Made by a program: the position numbers and the translations under genes. A DNA stretch of 64,000 nt, from the NCBI GenBank assembly GCA_910585965.1, contig CAJUHH010000015.1, positions 31,394-95,393 of the forward strand. The letters are read 5' to 3'. This document shows positions 8,750-17,823 of this stretch, piece by piece. The notes beneath the pieces are model-generated. The model was not told the origin of the DNA, searched no databases, and was given only the letters and a program-made list of their open reading frames with translations. This DNA comes from an uncultured Lachnospiraceae bacterium (GTDB lineage Bacteria; Bacillota; Clostridia; Lachnospirales; Lachnospiraceae). Position 1 is the stretch's first letter. Each line of letters begins with the position of its first letter.

Positions 8750-9694
8750 TTATATTTTCTCGCTGAAATAGCTCTTATACCCTTCCCCGAAAATTTCTGT
8801 AGCGCTGGTGACAATCATAAAAGCGTCTGCATCCTCTTCTTTCACGATTTCTTCCACACGCGGAAATAAAGGCTTCTTTACTACGCACATAATGATTGTC
8901 TTTTCCTTTCCACTGTACGCCCCCGCGCCGCTCAAGTGGGTGACGCCTACATCTAGGTCGGCTAAAAGCCTGTCTGTGATCTTCTCCTGGCAGTCGCTGA
9001 TAATATAAACCAGCTTTGCGCCGTCCCTCCCATAAAGAACGACATCCAAGACAACCGATGTGACAACCACTGCGATTCCCGCATACAATGCGGAATCGAT
9101 ATTCCGGAATACAAACCCGGAAACGGTTACGATGCACACGTCCGTCATAAAAAATAAAACACCAGTCTTTAAATGAGGGAATTTCAACCGTAGGCACTTA
9201 ATAATAATATCCGTCCCCCCTGTCGTCGCCCCCCTTTTAAATATCGTCCCGATGGATACTGCAATCAAAACGCTTCCCGCAAGAGCCGCCAGCAAGATAT
9301 CGTCCGTGGCCGCTCCCAAAGGAGACAAAAGGTTTGTAAACAAAGAAGTCATCGCGATAGCATAAAACGTAGAAACGATAAAGCGGATCCCGAACTTCCA
9401 TACCCCCAAAAGGACAATAGGTATATTGATCAACAGAATCAGCGTCCCTGTTTCCAGCGGCACCGCGCGGTTTAAGAGGATCGCAATTCCCGTCACTCCT
9501 CCCGGAGCAAGATTGTTGGGATCGATAAACAAGCTGACTGCCGCCGCATATACTGCCGATGCCAGGGTAATAACCATATAATCCAAAGCGATTTCTTTTA
9601 CCGACTTTTTCTTTTCCCTCTTTTCCTCATACTCCTGTTCGATTCTGGCCAGATATCTTTCTTCCGCCGCCTGATCCGCCGCCTTTTCTTTCAT
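8750..9694 (-). CDS. YitT family membrane protein (DUF161 + DUF2179)
   Basis: Integral membrane protein of unknown transport role, 314 residues. A charged cytoplasmic N-terminus (EEKREKKKSVKEIALDY) is followed by about five or six hydrophobic segments between residues 35 and 220, with the family motif NLAPGGVTGIA and GATTGGTDII. The C-terminal DUF2179 domain (about 225-310) includes ITDRLLADLDVGVTHLSG and SATEIFGEG. A good ribosome site (GGAG, about 8 bases) precedes the ATG at 9694. The long hairpin-rich gap upstream separates it from ilvA. Confidence 0.88.
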   Translation of the reverse strand: MKEKAADQAAEERYLARIEQEYEEKREKKKSVKEIALDYMVITLASAVYAAAVSLFIDPNNLAPGGVTGIAILLNRAVPLETGTLILLINIPIVLLGVWKFGIRFIVSTFYAIAMTSLFTNLLSPLGAATDDILLAALAGSVLIAVSIGTIFKRGATTGGTDIIIKCLRLKFPHLKTGVLFFMTDVCIVTVSGFVFRNIDSALYAGIAVVVTSVVLDVVLYGRDGAKLVYIISDCQEKITDRLLADLDVGVTHLSGAGAYSGKEKTIIMCVVKKPLFPRVEEIVKEEDADAFMIVTSATEIFGEGYKSYFSEKI

Positions 9695-9732
9695 ATATAA
9701 ACTCCGGTTCTATTTCTACACACTAACCCCCA

Positions 9733-9831
9733 TGCCGCCTCCCTGCGGCACCAATCATCTATGGGAAGAATGCCCGTTTTTTGGGCATTCTTCTGTGTGA
9801 GAAAGACTTGCAACGCAAGTCTTTCTCACAC
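9733..9831. repeat. Three consecutive inverted repeats between ilvA and yitT
   Basis: Hairpin 1: 9733-9738 with 9745-9750 (6 bp). Hairpin 2: 9765-9775 with 9783-9793 (11 bp, loop GTTTTTT on the plus strand). Hairpin 3: 9795-9811 with 9815-9831, a perfect 17-bp stem with a 3-base loop. None is followed by a clear T-run on the minus strand. They may together end the ilvA transcript or protect its 3' end. The rest of 9695-9895 shows no gene. Confidence 0.8.
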
Positions 9832-9895
9832 TACGTAAGATTGCCACTCGCTGTATTTTCTATACCCCAAAATCAATCTCCTTATAGAAATATGC

Positions 9896-11119
9896 TTAAA
9901 TATTCGTTCTGACAACCTTCGGCTGGTATCCGTTCTCATGCAGGGCATTGATAATCTGATTTTTATGCTCGGAGCCGAACGCTTCCATCGTAATGCGCAG
10001 TTCCACCGCCGCATTCCTGTTAATCGATACAAACTGATTATGTTCGAGCTTGATGACATTGCCGCTCTGCTTTGCGATCACATCTGCCACATGACTCAAT
10101 TCTCCCGGCCTGTCAGGCAGAAGCACCGATACCGTAAAGATCCTGTCGCGGAGGATCAGTCCCTGCTGCACGACGGAGGACATGGTGATCACATCCATAT
10201 TGCCCCCGCTCAATATCGACACTACTCTTTTATCCCTGACATTGAGATGCTTCAGCGCCGCCACCGTAAGAAGCCCGGAATTTTCCACGATCATTTTATG
10301 GTTTTCCACCATGTCCAAAAAGGCTACGACTAATTCTTCATCTTCCACTGTCAGAATATCATCCAGATATTTGCACAGATAAGGGAAAATTTTCGTTCCC
10401 GGCGTCTTTACCGCCGTGCCGTCCGCAATCGTGCTCACATGATCCAATGTCACTACTTTTCCTTCTTTGATGGATTCCTGAAGGCAGTTCGCCCCCGCCG
10501 GCTCCACGCCGACCACTTTAATCTTCGGATTCAGCAGCTTTGCGAGCGTCGACACGCCGGTCGCCAGCCCGCCGCCGCCGATCGGAACGAGGATATAATC
10601 CACAAGGGGAAGTTCTTTGAAAATTTCCATAGCGATCGTCCCCTGCCCGGTCGCCACCGCCAGGTCATCAAAGGGATGGATAAAAGTATATCCTTTTTCC
10701 TCTGCCAGCTCATAAGCGCGGCCGCAGGCTTCATCATACACATCGCCGAACAACACTACTTCCGCCCCGTAGCTCTTTGTACGGTTGACCTTGATCAGCG
10801 GCGTCGTATTCGGCATAACAATAACGGCCTTTACCCCGTGGCATTTTGCCGCATAAGCCACGCCCTGCGCATGGTTTCCGGCAGAAGCTGTAATCAGGCC
10901 GCGTTTCCGTTCCTCGTCCGTCAGCGTGCTCAACTTATAGTATGCGCCTCTTACCTTATATGCGCCAGTAAACTGCATATTTTCCGGCTTCAAATAAACT
11001 TTGTTCCCCGTCTGCGCACTCAGGTAACTGCTGTATACCAGTTTTGTCTCCTGCGTCACCTGTCTGACTACTTCCGAAGCTTCTTCAAATTTATCCAGCG
11101 TCAACATTTCATCCGTCAT
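9896..11119 (-). CDS. ilvA: Threonine ammonia-lyase (threonine dehydratase)
   Basis: PLP enzyme converting L-threonine to 2-oxobutanoate and ammonia, the entry step of isoleucine synthesis or threonine catabolism. It has 407 residues. The PLP lysine is K55 in TGAYKVRGAYYKL, and the phosphate-binding glycine loop is IGGGGLATGVS. A single ACT-like domain occupies the C-terminus from about residue 330 (TVSVLLPDRPGELSHVADVIA). The short single-ACT architecture is shared by TdcB-like and some IlvA proteins, so biosynthetic or catabolic use cannot be told here. ATG 11119 has GGAGGT 8 bases upstream and lies 24 bases after ftsY. Confidence 0.92.
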   Translation of the reverse strand: MTDEMLTLDKFEEASEVVRQVTQETKLVYSSYLSAQTGNKVYLKPENMQFTGAYKVRGAYYKLSTLTDEERKRGLITASAGNHAQGVAYAAKCHGVKAVIVMPNTTPLIKVNRTKSYGAEVVLFGDVYDEACGRAYELAEEKGYTFIHPFDDLAVATGQGTIAMEIFKELPLVDYILVPIGGGGLATGVSTLAKLLNPKIKVVGVEPAGANCLQESIKEGKVVTLDHVSTIADGTAVKTPGTKIFPYLCKYLDDILTVEDEELVVAFLDMVENHKMIVENSGLLTVAALKHLNVRDKRVVSILSGGNMDVITMSSVVQQGLILRDRIFTVSVLLPDRPGELSHVADVIAKQSGNVIKLEHNQFVSINRNAAVELRITMEAFGSEHKNQIINALHENGYQPKVVRTNI

Positions 11120-11143
11120 TTGCCTTACCTCCCATACTCCGCC

Positions 11144-12091
11144 CTATTCCTCTTCCTCCGTCTGCCTGATATCAAACAGCGCATTTACAAACTGGTCCGA
11201 ATCGAATTTCTGCAGATCTTCCAGCGTTTCCCCCACTCCGATATATTTCACGGGGATCTGAAGCTCCGATTGTATCGCTACGGCAATGCCGCCCTTTGCG
11301 GTTCCATCCATCTTCGTTAAAATAATACCCGTCAGGTCAGTCACTTCCCCAAAATCAATCGCCTGTTTCAACGCATTCTGCCCGGTCGTGCCGTCCAGCA
11401 CCACGAGGTTTTCTCTATATACTCCCGGGAATTCCCTGTCGATCACGCGGTTGATCTTTTTCAGCTCTTCCATCAGATTCTTTTTATTATGCAGCCTCCC
11501 TGCCGTATCGCAGATCAGCACATCCACATTCCTGGCTTTCGCCGCATTCACCGCGTCATAGATAATGCTGGCCGGATCGGAGCCTTCCGCGCCCTTGATA
11601 ATATCCACGCCCGCCCGGTTTGCCCATTCGGCCAGCTGCTCCCCGGCCGCCGCGCGGAAAGTATCCGCCGCAGCGATCAGCACCTTGCGCCCCTGGTCTT
11701 TTAATATTCCTGCCAGTTTGCCTACGGATGTCGTCTTTCCTACCCCGTTCACGCCGATGACAAGTATGACCGACTGCCTGTGTTCAAATTCATAAGCCGT
11801 CTCCTCCACCCTCATCTGTTCCTTGATGCTTTTGATCAGAAATTCCTTGCACTCCGAAGGCTGCTTGATATGGTTTTCCTTTACCTGCACCCGCAGTTTT
11901 TCAATAATGGAATTCGTCGCGTTCACGCCGATATCGCCGATGATCAGTATCTCTTCCAATTCCTCATAAAAATCTTCATCAATCGCGGAAAACCCGTTGA
12001 AAACAGAATCAATCCCATTTACGATATTGTTCCTTGTCTTTGTAAGACCATCCTTCAGCCTGCTGAAAAATCCTTTTTTCTCTCCGCCCAT
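11144..12091 (-). CDS. ftsY: Signal recognition particle receptor FtsY
   Basis: GTPase that docks the SRP-ribosome complex at the membrane. It has 315 residues, with only a short N-terminal A region (GGEKKGFFSRLKDGLTKT) before the NG domain. G motifs are GVNGVGKTTSVGKLA (G1), DTFRAAAGEQL, DTAGR and TKMDGTAKGG. It follows smc by 26 bases, the usual rnc-smc-ftsY order, with GGAGGA before the ATG. Confidence 0.97.
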   Translation of the reverse strand: MGGEKKGFFSRLKDGLTKTRNNIVNGIDSVFNGFSAIDEDFYEELEEILIIGDIGVNATNSIIEKLRVQVKENHIKQPSECKEFLIKSIKEQMRVEETAYEFEHRQSVILVIGVNGVGKTTSVGKLAGILKDQGRKVLIAAADTFRAAAGEQLAEWANRAGVDIIKGAEGSDPASIIYDAVNAAKARNVDVLICDTAGRLHNKKNLMEELKKINRVIDREFPGVYRENLVVLDGTTGQNALKQAIDFGEVTDLTGIILTKMDGTAKGGIAVAIQSELQIPVKYIGVGETLEDLQKFDSDQFVNALFDIRQTEEEE

Positions 12092-12117
12092 AATTCCTCC
12101 ATTTTCGCCATACAGCC

Positions 12118-15100
12118 TTAATCATCCAGCTCCTTGTCAATCAAATTAACGCTTACCAGCGTGGATACGCCTTTTTCCTGCATCGTAATGCCGTAAAGCC
12201 TGTCTGCTTTCTCCATTGTACCACGTCTGTGAGTAATTACAATAAATTGTGTGTGTTTTGTCAGCTTATGCAAATATTTTGCAAACCTTCCTACATTGCT
12301 CTCATCCAAAGCCGCCTCGATCTCATCCAAAAGGCAAAACGGCGACGGTTTCAGGTTCTGGATGGCGAATAAAAGCGCAATGGCCGTCAACGCCTTTTCC
12401 CCGCCGGACAGCTGCATCATGTTCTGCAGTTTCTTTCCCGGCGGCTGTGCGATAATACGGATGCCCGCTTCCAGAATATCCTCTTCCTCCATGAGTTCCA
12501 GCGTTCCCTTTCCTCCGCCAAACAGTTCCTTGAATACCTTATCAAACTCCTTGCCGATTTCGGCAAATTTTTCCTGGAACTGTCTGCGCATGGCGGTATC
12601 CAGCTCTTCAATGATGTTCAACAACGTTTTTTCCGCTTCTACCAAATCGTCATGCTGGTTTTTTAAAAACAGGTATCTTTCCATCAGGTTTTTATAATCC
12701 TCTATCGCATTAACGTTCACATCCCCTAATTTTCGAATCTGCTCCTTTAAGGATGCTGCCTCCCTTTTCATGGAAGAAAGCTCTGTCATGCTCTCATCCC
12801 TCATGGATGCCGCGTCGGAAAGCGTGATCTCATATTCGTTCCACATATAATTGATCTGGCTTTCTATGGATTCCTCCCATTTTTCCCGCTGGGCGTTCAA
12901 TCGGTATACTTCCTTATCGAGAGCGGATATTCTTTCCGCCAGTTCTTCCCTTGTTGCAAAAAAATTCTTTTGCTTCGCGGACAGCCCTTCCTTTTCCTTA
13001 ATATCATCCCTTAAGCGGACTTCCGCATCAGACCGAAACGTATCGGAAGCCGCGATCGTATTTTCAATCTCCAGAATATTCTGCCTTTTCCGCTCCGCTT
13101 CCGCAGCGCTGTTCTCCAGCCCTTCTTCCACCTGTGCCAGCTCTGCGGCAAAACGTGCGATCTCCCCGTCGATGCGCTCCACGTTCTGCCAGTGGAATTC
13201 CTGGCGCTGGAGCATTTTTTCCGCTTCCAGCTCCCATTTGGAAACCTCTTTCGACTGTTCGGATTCCCTCTTCCTCTGCTCCTCCAATTCCTTCTGGAAA
13301 TCCTGGATCTGTGCCTGTACATTGACCTCAAGCCGTTCGGACTCCTCCAGCTCCCTGACGATAGCTTCCTTTTCGGAACGAATCTCCAATATCTTTTCTT
13401 CGATCTCCCTCTCTTCGTTCTTGAGTTCCCCGAAGCCCTCTTCCGCTTCATTTTTGCGTTCCTGCGCTTTCATGACATTCATTCTGGCGGTATTCTGTTC
13501 GATAAATTTATCCTGCAGGCTGGATTTCGTATTCTCCAGTTCCATCCTCAGCCTGTTCCGTTCCTTCTTGGTATTCTCAATATCCTCCAGCAAACCGTCT
13601 ATCTTGGCCAGATATTCCTTTACCTTCGCAGCCAGCTCTTCCATTTCCCTCCGCCGCCCGAGCAGGTTGCTGTTGTTTTTAAAAGCGCCGCCGCTGATCG
13701 CGCCCCCCGGTACAAGAAGTTCCCCTTCCAATGTCACCATGCGGATGCCGTAATGGAATTTCCTCGCTATTTTCACCGCATGATCCACATGATCCACCAC
13801 GACGATTCTCCCGAGCATCGCTTTTGCCACGTCTTTATACTTCTTATCCGTTTTTACCAGGCTGTCCGCCATTCCTACGACCCCTTCTTCCTTCAGAGCC
13901 TCCGGATGCTTGAATTCCTGCGTTTCCGTAATGCTTGTCAGGGGAAGAAACGTCGCGCGCCCGGCCTTGTGCTTCTTTAAAAAGGAAATCATCCTCTTTG
14001 CCGTGTCTTCGTCCTCCGTGACAATATTCTGGATGTTTCCGCCAAGGGCCGTCTCTATTGCCGTTTCGTACTTTTTGTCCACCTGAATGATATCGGCTAC
14101 GACACCTATAATTCCTTTTTCCTCCTCCTTGCATTCCATCACGCGCTTTACGCTGCCTCCATAGCCGTCATACCGCTCCGTCAGATTAGCCAGCGCATCT
14201 AACTTTGATTTTTCCTGATGGTAGACAACCTGGGCATCTCGCAGCTGCTGGTCTTTTCCAGCCAGTTCGTCATGGAGCCCTCCCAGTTTTTCCTCGATTA
14301 CCGACTGGGCATCGTTCAGCCGAATGATCTCCCCATTAATTTTTTCGAATTCCTCTTCCAGCTCCCGGATCGTTTCTTCCTGCCTGGCCTCATCCGATTT
14401 CGCACGGAGAAGGCGGGAGGTCAGTTCCGCCTTGCGGATATTTACCTGCTCCGTCATCGTATCAAAACGGCCGATTTTGGATTTGATCGTGGCACGGCCG
14501 TTCAGGGCATCGATGATCGTATTTTTCCCTGCTTCTATGTTATTGTTTAATTCTTCTATTTTATTCTGGACATCGCTTAACAGGCCCCTTGCTTCATCCC
14601 TCACTTTCTCCGCTTCCGCAAGCTGCCCGTCGATCTCCTTTTTATCTTTTAATATGGCTTCCTTATCTATGCTTTTTCCATCGATTTCCTTATGCAGGGT
14701 CTGAAGCCTGTTCTTTAAGTGTTCTTCATTGCCTTTGGCCGAGTTGATCTGTTCCTGCAGAACATTGATTTCTCCTTCCAGCTTCCCTCTCAAAAGCTCC
14801 GTGTCCGTCAGCTTCGTCCTGGCCGCTTCGATAGACTCGTCCAACCGCTCGATCTTTCCCTGGATCTGTTCATACTCTGCTTTGATTCCCTCATATTTTT
14901 CCGTCGTTTCCCTCAGATCCCCGCCGGCAATACGGTATTTTTCCTCTACCGCCTGCAGCTGTTCCCGAATCCTGGTATTTTCCAACAGGAACATATTGAC
15001 ATCCAAAGCCTTCAATTCTTCTTTTTTCTTTAAATAGATCTTTGCCGTTTCCGACTGCTTTTCCAAAGGGCCTGTCTGCTTTTCCAACTCCGATAAAATG

Positions 15101-15678
15101 TCCCTTACGCGCACCAGATTTTGCTTCTCATCTTCCAGCTTCTTCTGCGCCGTATTTTTTCGCCGTTTAAACTTGACTATCCCTGCAGCCTCATCGAACA
15201 ATTCCCTGCGTTCCTCCGGCTTGCCGCTCAATATTTTGTCGATCTGCCCCTGCCCGATAATGGAATACCCTTCCTTCCCGATTCCCGTATCATAGAACAG
15301 TTCGTTTACGTCCTTCAGACGGCAAGGCGTGCCGTTCAGCAAATATTCGCTCTCCCCGGAGCGGTATATTCTCCTCGCCACCGTCACTTCGTCGTAATCG
15401 ACAGAAAGCTGGTGGTCGCTGTTATCCAAAGTAATCGCCACATAGGCATAGCCAAGGGCCTTGCGCATTTCCGTCCCGGAAAAAATAACATCCTGCATGG
15501 AAGCTCCCCTTAGCTGCTTGACGCGCTGTTCCCCCAGCACCCAGCGGACAGCGTCCGCTACATTGCTTTTGCCGCTGCCGTTCGGTCCTACGATCCCCGT
15601 AATGCCGTTATGGAACCGAAACACTATTTTATTGGCAAATGACTTAAATCCATGCACTTCTATACTTTTTAAATACAT
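12118..15678 (-). CDS. smc: Chromosome partition protein SMC
   Basis: Condensin ATPase for chromosome compaction and segregation. I choose the ATG at 15678 (1186 aa, MYLKSIEVHGFKSFA) with GGGAG 7 bases upstream and 16 bases after the rnc stop; an ORF start at 15726 would overlap rnc. Walker A GPNGSGKSN is at 31-39, coiled coils span about 165-500 and 680-1010, and the hinge lies between (YGGSVKRVME, VPGGAISGG). The ABC signature LSGGEK is at 1090-1095 and Walker B LLDEIEAALDE near 1118. Length and architecture are normal. Confidence 0.97.
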   Translation of the reverse strand: MYLKSIEVHGFKSFANKIVFRFHNGITGIVGPNGSGKSNVADAVRWVLGEQRVKQLRGASMQDVIFSGTEMRKALGYAYVAITLDNSDHQLSVDYDEVTVARRIYRSGESEYLLNGTPCRLKDVNELFYDTGIGKEGYSIIGQGQIDKILSGKPEERRELFDEAAGIVKFKRRKNTAQKKLEDEKQNLVRVRDILSELEKQTGPLEKQSETAKIYLKKKEELKALDVNMFLLENTRIREQLQAVEEKYRIAGGDLRETTEKYEGIKAEYEQIQGKIERLDESIEAARTKLTDTELLRGKLEGEINVLQEQINSAKGNEEHLKNRLQTLHKEIDGKSIDKEAILKDKKEIDGQLAEAEKVRDEARGLLSDVQNKIEELNNNIEAGKNTIIDALNGRATIKSKIGRFDTMTEQVNIRKAELTSRLLRAKSDEARQEETIRELEEEFEKINGEIIRLNDAQSVIEEKLGGLHDELAGKDQQLRDAQVVYHQEKSKLDALANLTERYDGYGGSVKRVMECKEEEKGIIGVVADIIQVDKKYETAIETALGGNIQNIVTEDEDTAKRMISFLKKHKAGRATFLPLTSITETQEFKHPEALKEEGVVGMADSLVKTDKKYKDVAKAMLGRIVVVDHVDHAVKIARKFHYGIRMVTLEGELLVPGGAISGGAFKNNSNLLGRRREMEELAAKVKEYLAKIDGLLEDIENTKKERNRLRMELENTKSSLQDKFIEQNTARMNVMKAQERKNEAEEGFGELKNEEREIEEKILEIRSEKEAIVRELEESERLEVNVQAQIQDFQKELEEQRKRESEQSKEVSKWELEAEKMLQRQEFHWQNVERIDGEIARFAAELAQVEEGLENSAAEAERKRQNILEIENTIAASDTFRSDAEVRLRDDIKEKEGLSAKQKNFFATREELAERISALDKEVYRLNAQREKWEESIESQINYMWNEYEITLSDAASMRDESMTELSSMKREAASLKEQIRKLGDVNVNAIEDYKNLMERYLFLKNQHDDLVEAEKTLLNIIEELDTAMRRQFQEKFAEIGKEFDKVFKELFGGGKGTLELMEEEDILEAGIRIIAQPPGKKLQNMMQLSGGEKALTAIALLFAIQNLKPSPFCLLDEIEAALDESNVGRFAKYLHKLTKHTQFIVITHRRGTMEKADRLYGITMQEKGVSTLVSVNLIDKELDD

Positions 15679-15694
15679 ATATTCTCCCGCATAT

Positions 15695-16387
15695 TTATTT
15701 TTCTCCGGCCGCCAAAAGGGCTTCATAAGCGGCTTGCTGTTCTGCCGACTTTTTCGTCCTTCCCATGCCTTTTCCCATCGGCCTGCCGTTTACTCTGGCC
15801 TCTATCACAAATTCCCTGCTATGGTCCGGCCCGTATTCATCCACCAGCACATACTCCAGAACCGCCCCTTTTTCCCTCTGCACATATTCCTGCAAGAGGG
15901 TTTTGCTGTCATAAAATAATCTCTTATCTTCAAAATCATCCAGAATCAGGCGGTGGATCAGCGCGACAGCCTGGTCAAAACCGCCGTCCAGATAAACGGC
16001 TCCTATGACCGCCTCCATGACATCGGAAAGAATGTTCTCTTTATGCCTCCCTCCGGTCGTATCCTCGCCCTTTCCCATCTGGATATACTCTCCAAAGCCG
16101 AACTCTTCCATGATCCGCGCCAAAGAAGAGCCGCATACGATGGAAGCCCGCCGCTTCGTCAGTTCCCCTTCCTTTACGTCAGGGAAACGCCGGAATAGAA
16201 AATCGCTGACCGTCACCTCCAGCACCGCGTCCCCTAAAAATTCCAGCCTTTCATAATCCGGCAGCCGGTTAATTCGCTGCTCATTGACAAACGAGCTGTG
16301 CGTAAACGCCTGTTTCAGCAATTCCTTATTCTGAAAACTATACCCTGTCTTTTTTTCCAATTCATTCATGGACGCTTCTGTCAACAT
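15695..16387 (-). CDS. rnc: Ribonuclease III
   Basis: Double-strand-specific endoribonuclease for rRNA processing and RNA turnover. At 230 residues it has the full two-domain form: an N-terminal catalytic domain with the signature YERLEFLGDAVLE (residues about 45-57) and the second acidic site ILSDVMEAVIGAVYLDGG, then a C-terminal dsRBD (KTLLQEYVQREKG to GRTKKSAEQQAAYEALLA). GAGG 8 bases before the ATG at 16387 supports this start. It lies between acpP and smc. Confidence 0.96.
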   Translation of the reverse strand: MLTEASMNELEKKTGYSFQNKELLKQAFTHSSFVNEQRINRLPDYERLEFLGDAVLEVTVSDFLFRRFPDVKEGELTKRRASIVCGSSLARIMEEFGFGEYIQMGKGEDTTGGRHKENILSDVMEAVIGAVYLDGGFDQAVALIHRLILDDFEDKRLFYDSKTLLQEYVQREKGAVLEYVLVDEYGPDHSREFVIEARVNGRPMGKGMGRTKKSAEQQAAYEALLAAGEK

Positions 16388-16410
16388 ATTCTTTTCCTCA
16401 TAGACAATCG

Positions 16411-16432
16411 AAAAAGCCCTTAAAAAGGGCTT
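16411..16432 (-). terminator. Weak hairpin/terminator between acpP and rnc
   Basis: Minus strand: an 8-bp perfect stem (AAGCCCTT / AAGGGCTT) with a 3-base loop and a short T-run. It probably reduces rather than blocks transcription from acpP into rnc-smc-ftsY. Confidence 0.55.
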
Positions 16433-16470
16433 CCGATAAATCGCTACCGAAGCAGCTTACCTCTTTGCAA

Positions 16471-16701
16471 CTAATTCTTAGCGTTTTTGATCAATTCAAC
16501 CGCCTCTTCCACTGTACTGATTTTCTCAGCCTCTTCTGCCGGGATCTCAATGTCAAATTCTTCCTCGATCCCCATAATAATTTGGAATACATCCAGGGAA
16601 TCCGCGCCCAAGTCATCTGTAAATGTCGTCTCCATCGTAATTTCTTCCGGGTCCACGTTCAGCACCTCGGCAATCACTTTTTTCAATTTTTCAAATTCCA
16701 T
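16471..16701 (-). CDS. acpP: Acyl carrier protein
   Basis: Carries growing acyl chains in fatty-acid and phospholipid synthesis. It has 76 residues from the ATG at 16701 (MEFEKLKKVIAEVLN); an in-frame GTG at 16707 is also possible, but the AAAGGG ribosome site is better spaced for the ATG. The phosphopantetheine serine is S35 in LGADSLDVFQ. It lies 15 bases after plsX, typical plsX-acpP coupling of phospholipid and fatty-acid synthesis. Confidence 0.96.
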   Translation of the reverse strand: MEFEKLKKVIAEVLNVDPEEITMETTFTDDLGADSLDVFQIIMGIEEEFDIEIPAEEAEKISTVEEAVELIKNAKN

Positions 16702-16716
16702 TTCCACAGCCCTTTC

Positions 16717-17730
16717 TTATTCTTCTTCCAAAGTAATTTTTTCTTTTATTTTATCATTAATCTTCTGTTCTTTAAATGTGACGCATTGGAGAACAGAATT
16801 TTTAATTTCGATTGCCTTAGAACTGCCATGGGTCTTTACTACCAGTCCCTTCAGCCCCAAAAGAGGCGCGCCGCCGTACTGTTCCAGGTCAAAAACTTTC
16901 AAAGTTTCCTTCAGCGCCGGCTTTACCAGAAATGCTCCTGCCTTGCTCCTCAGGGATGTCATCATCCCCGCTTTTACTTTCTTTATAAGAGCGCCGCCGA
17001 CTCCTTCATACAGCTTTAATATGACGTTGCCCACAAACGCTTCGCATACAATCACATCCGCATGGCCGAAAGGAATATCCCTCGCCTCGATGCTTCCTAT
17101 AAAATTGATGCCAGGGCATTCTTTCAGCAAGGGGAACGTCTCTTTTACCAGCGCATTCCCTTTATCCTCTTCCGCGCCGATATTCACAATCGCCACCCTT
17201 GGATTTTTTACCTTCATCACGCTTTCCATATATACGCTGCCCATCTTCGCAAACTGCACGAGATGGGACGGCCTCGCATCCACATTGGCTCCGCAGTCGA
17301 TCAGCAGGGCGACTCCTGTATCCGTCGGTATAAGGGGCGCCAGCGGAGGGCGCTCCACACCCTTCAGCCTTCCCACGATCACCTGTCCTCCTACCAGCGT
17401 AGCTCCCGTACTCCCCGCCGATACGTACGCGTCACATTCCCCGGATTTTACGAGCTGCAGTGCCTTTACGATGGAAGAATCCTTCTTTTTGCGGATCGCC
17501 ATAACCGGCGGCTCCGCCGTTTCGATCACTTCCGTCGCATTGACAATTTCTACCTGCTCTTTTTTATAAGTATATTTCTCCAATTCCCGTTTTATAATAT
17601 CTTCCGCGCCTACCAGGCATACTTTTACTTTGCTGTTTTCATTGGCGGCTTCCACCGCTCCTTTTACGATTTCCAACGGCGCATTATCCCCGCCCATCGC
17701 ATCCACAGCAACTTTTACCATTTCTGACAT
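16717..17730 (-). CDS. plsX: Phosphate acyltransferase PlsX
   Basis: Makes acyl-phosphate from acyl-ACP for the PlsY step of phosphatidic acid synthesis. It has 337 residues with the N-terminal motif VKVAVDAMGGDNAPLEIV and the family stretches SAGSTGATLVGG, LIDCGANVDARP and GNVILKLYEGVG. AGGAGG lies 6-7 bases before the ATG. The usual upstream neighbour rpmF is about 500 bases away, separated by a terminator and the long inverted-repeat element; plsX has its own promoter. Confidence 0.95.
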   Translation of the reverse strand: MSEMVKVAVDAMGGDNAPLEIVKGAVEAANENSKVKVCLVGAEDIIKRELEKYTYKKEQVEIVNATEVIETAEPPVMAIRKKKDSSIVKALQLVKSGECDAYVSAGSTGATLVGGQVIVGRLKGVERPPLAPLIPTDTGVALLIDCGANVDARPSHLVQFAKMGSVYMESVMKVKNPRVAIVNIGAEEDKGNALVKETFPLLKECPGINFIGSIEARDIPFGHADVIVCEAFVGNVILKLYEGVGGALIKKVKAGMMTSLRSKAGAFLVKPALKETLKVFDLEQYGGAPLLGLKGLVVKTHGSSKAIEIKNSVLQCVTFKEQKINDKIKEKITLEEE

Positions 17731-17755
17731 GATAAACCTCCTAATATCTTTCTTT

Positions 17756-17784
17756 AATATACTAAACCCCTATATAAAAATCAA
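17756..17784 (-). promoter_or_regulatory. Promoter of plsX-acpP(-rnc-smc-ftsY-ilvA)
   Basis: Minus-strand -35 TTGATT and -10 TATATT with a 17-base spacer, about 25 bases before the plsX ATG. It lies just outside the left arm of the inverted-repeat element. Confidence 0.65.
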
Positions 17785-17823
17785 GCTATTTTTTTATCTT
17801 GCGGGGAAATCAAAATAGAAATT

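Noticed and set aside
12851..13753. 300-aa plus-strand frame opposite smc, rich in Ser and Phe
   Set aside because: Antisense shadow of the Glu/Lys-rich coiled coil; no ribosome site or family similarity.
16388..16470. Separate promoter for rnc-smc-ftsY
   Set aside because: TTGCAA is present but no acceptable -10 at the right distance; read-through past the weak hairpin is the simpler view.
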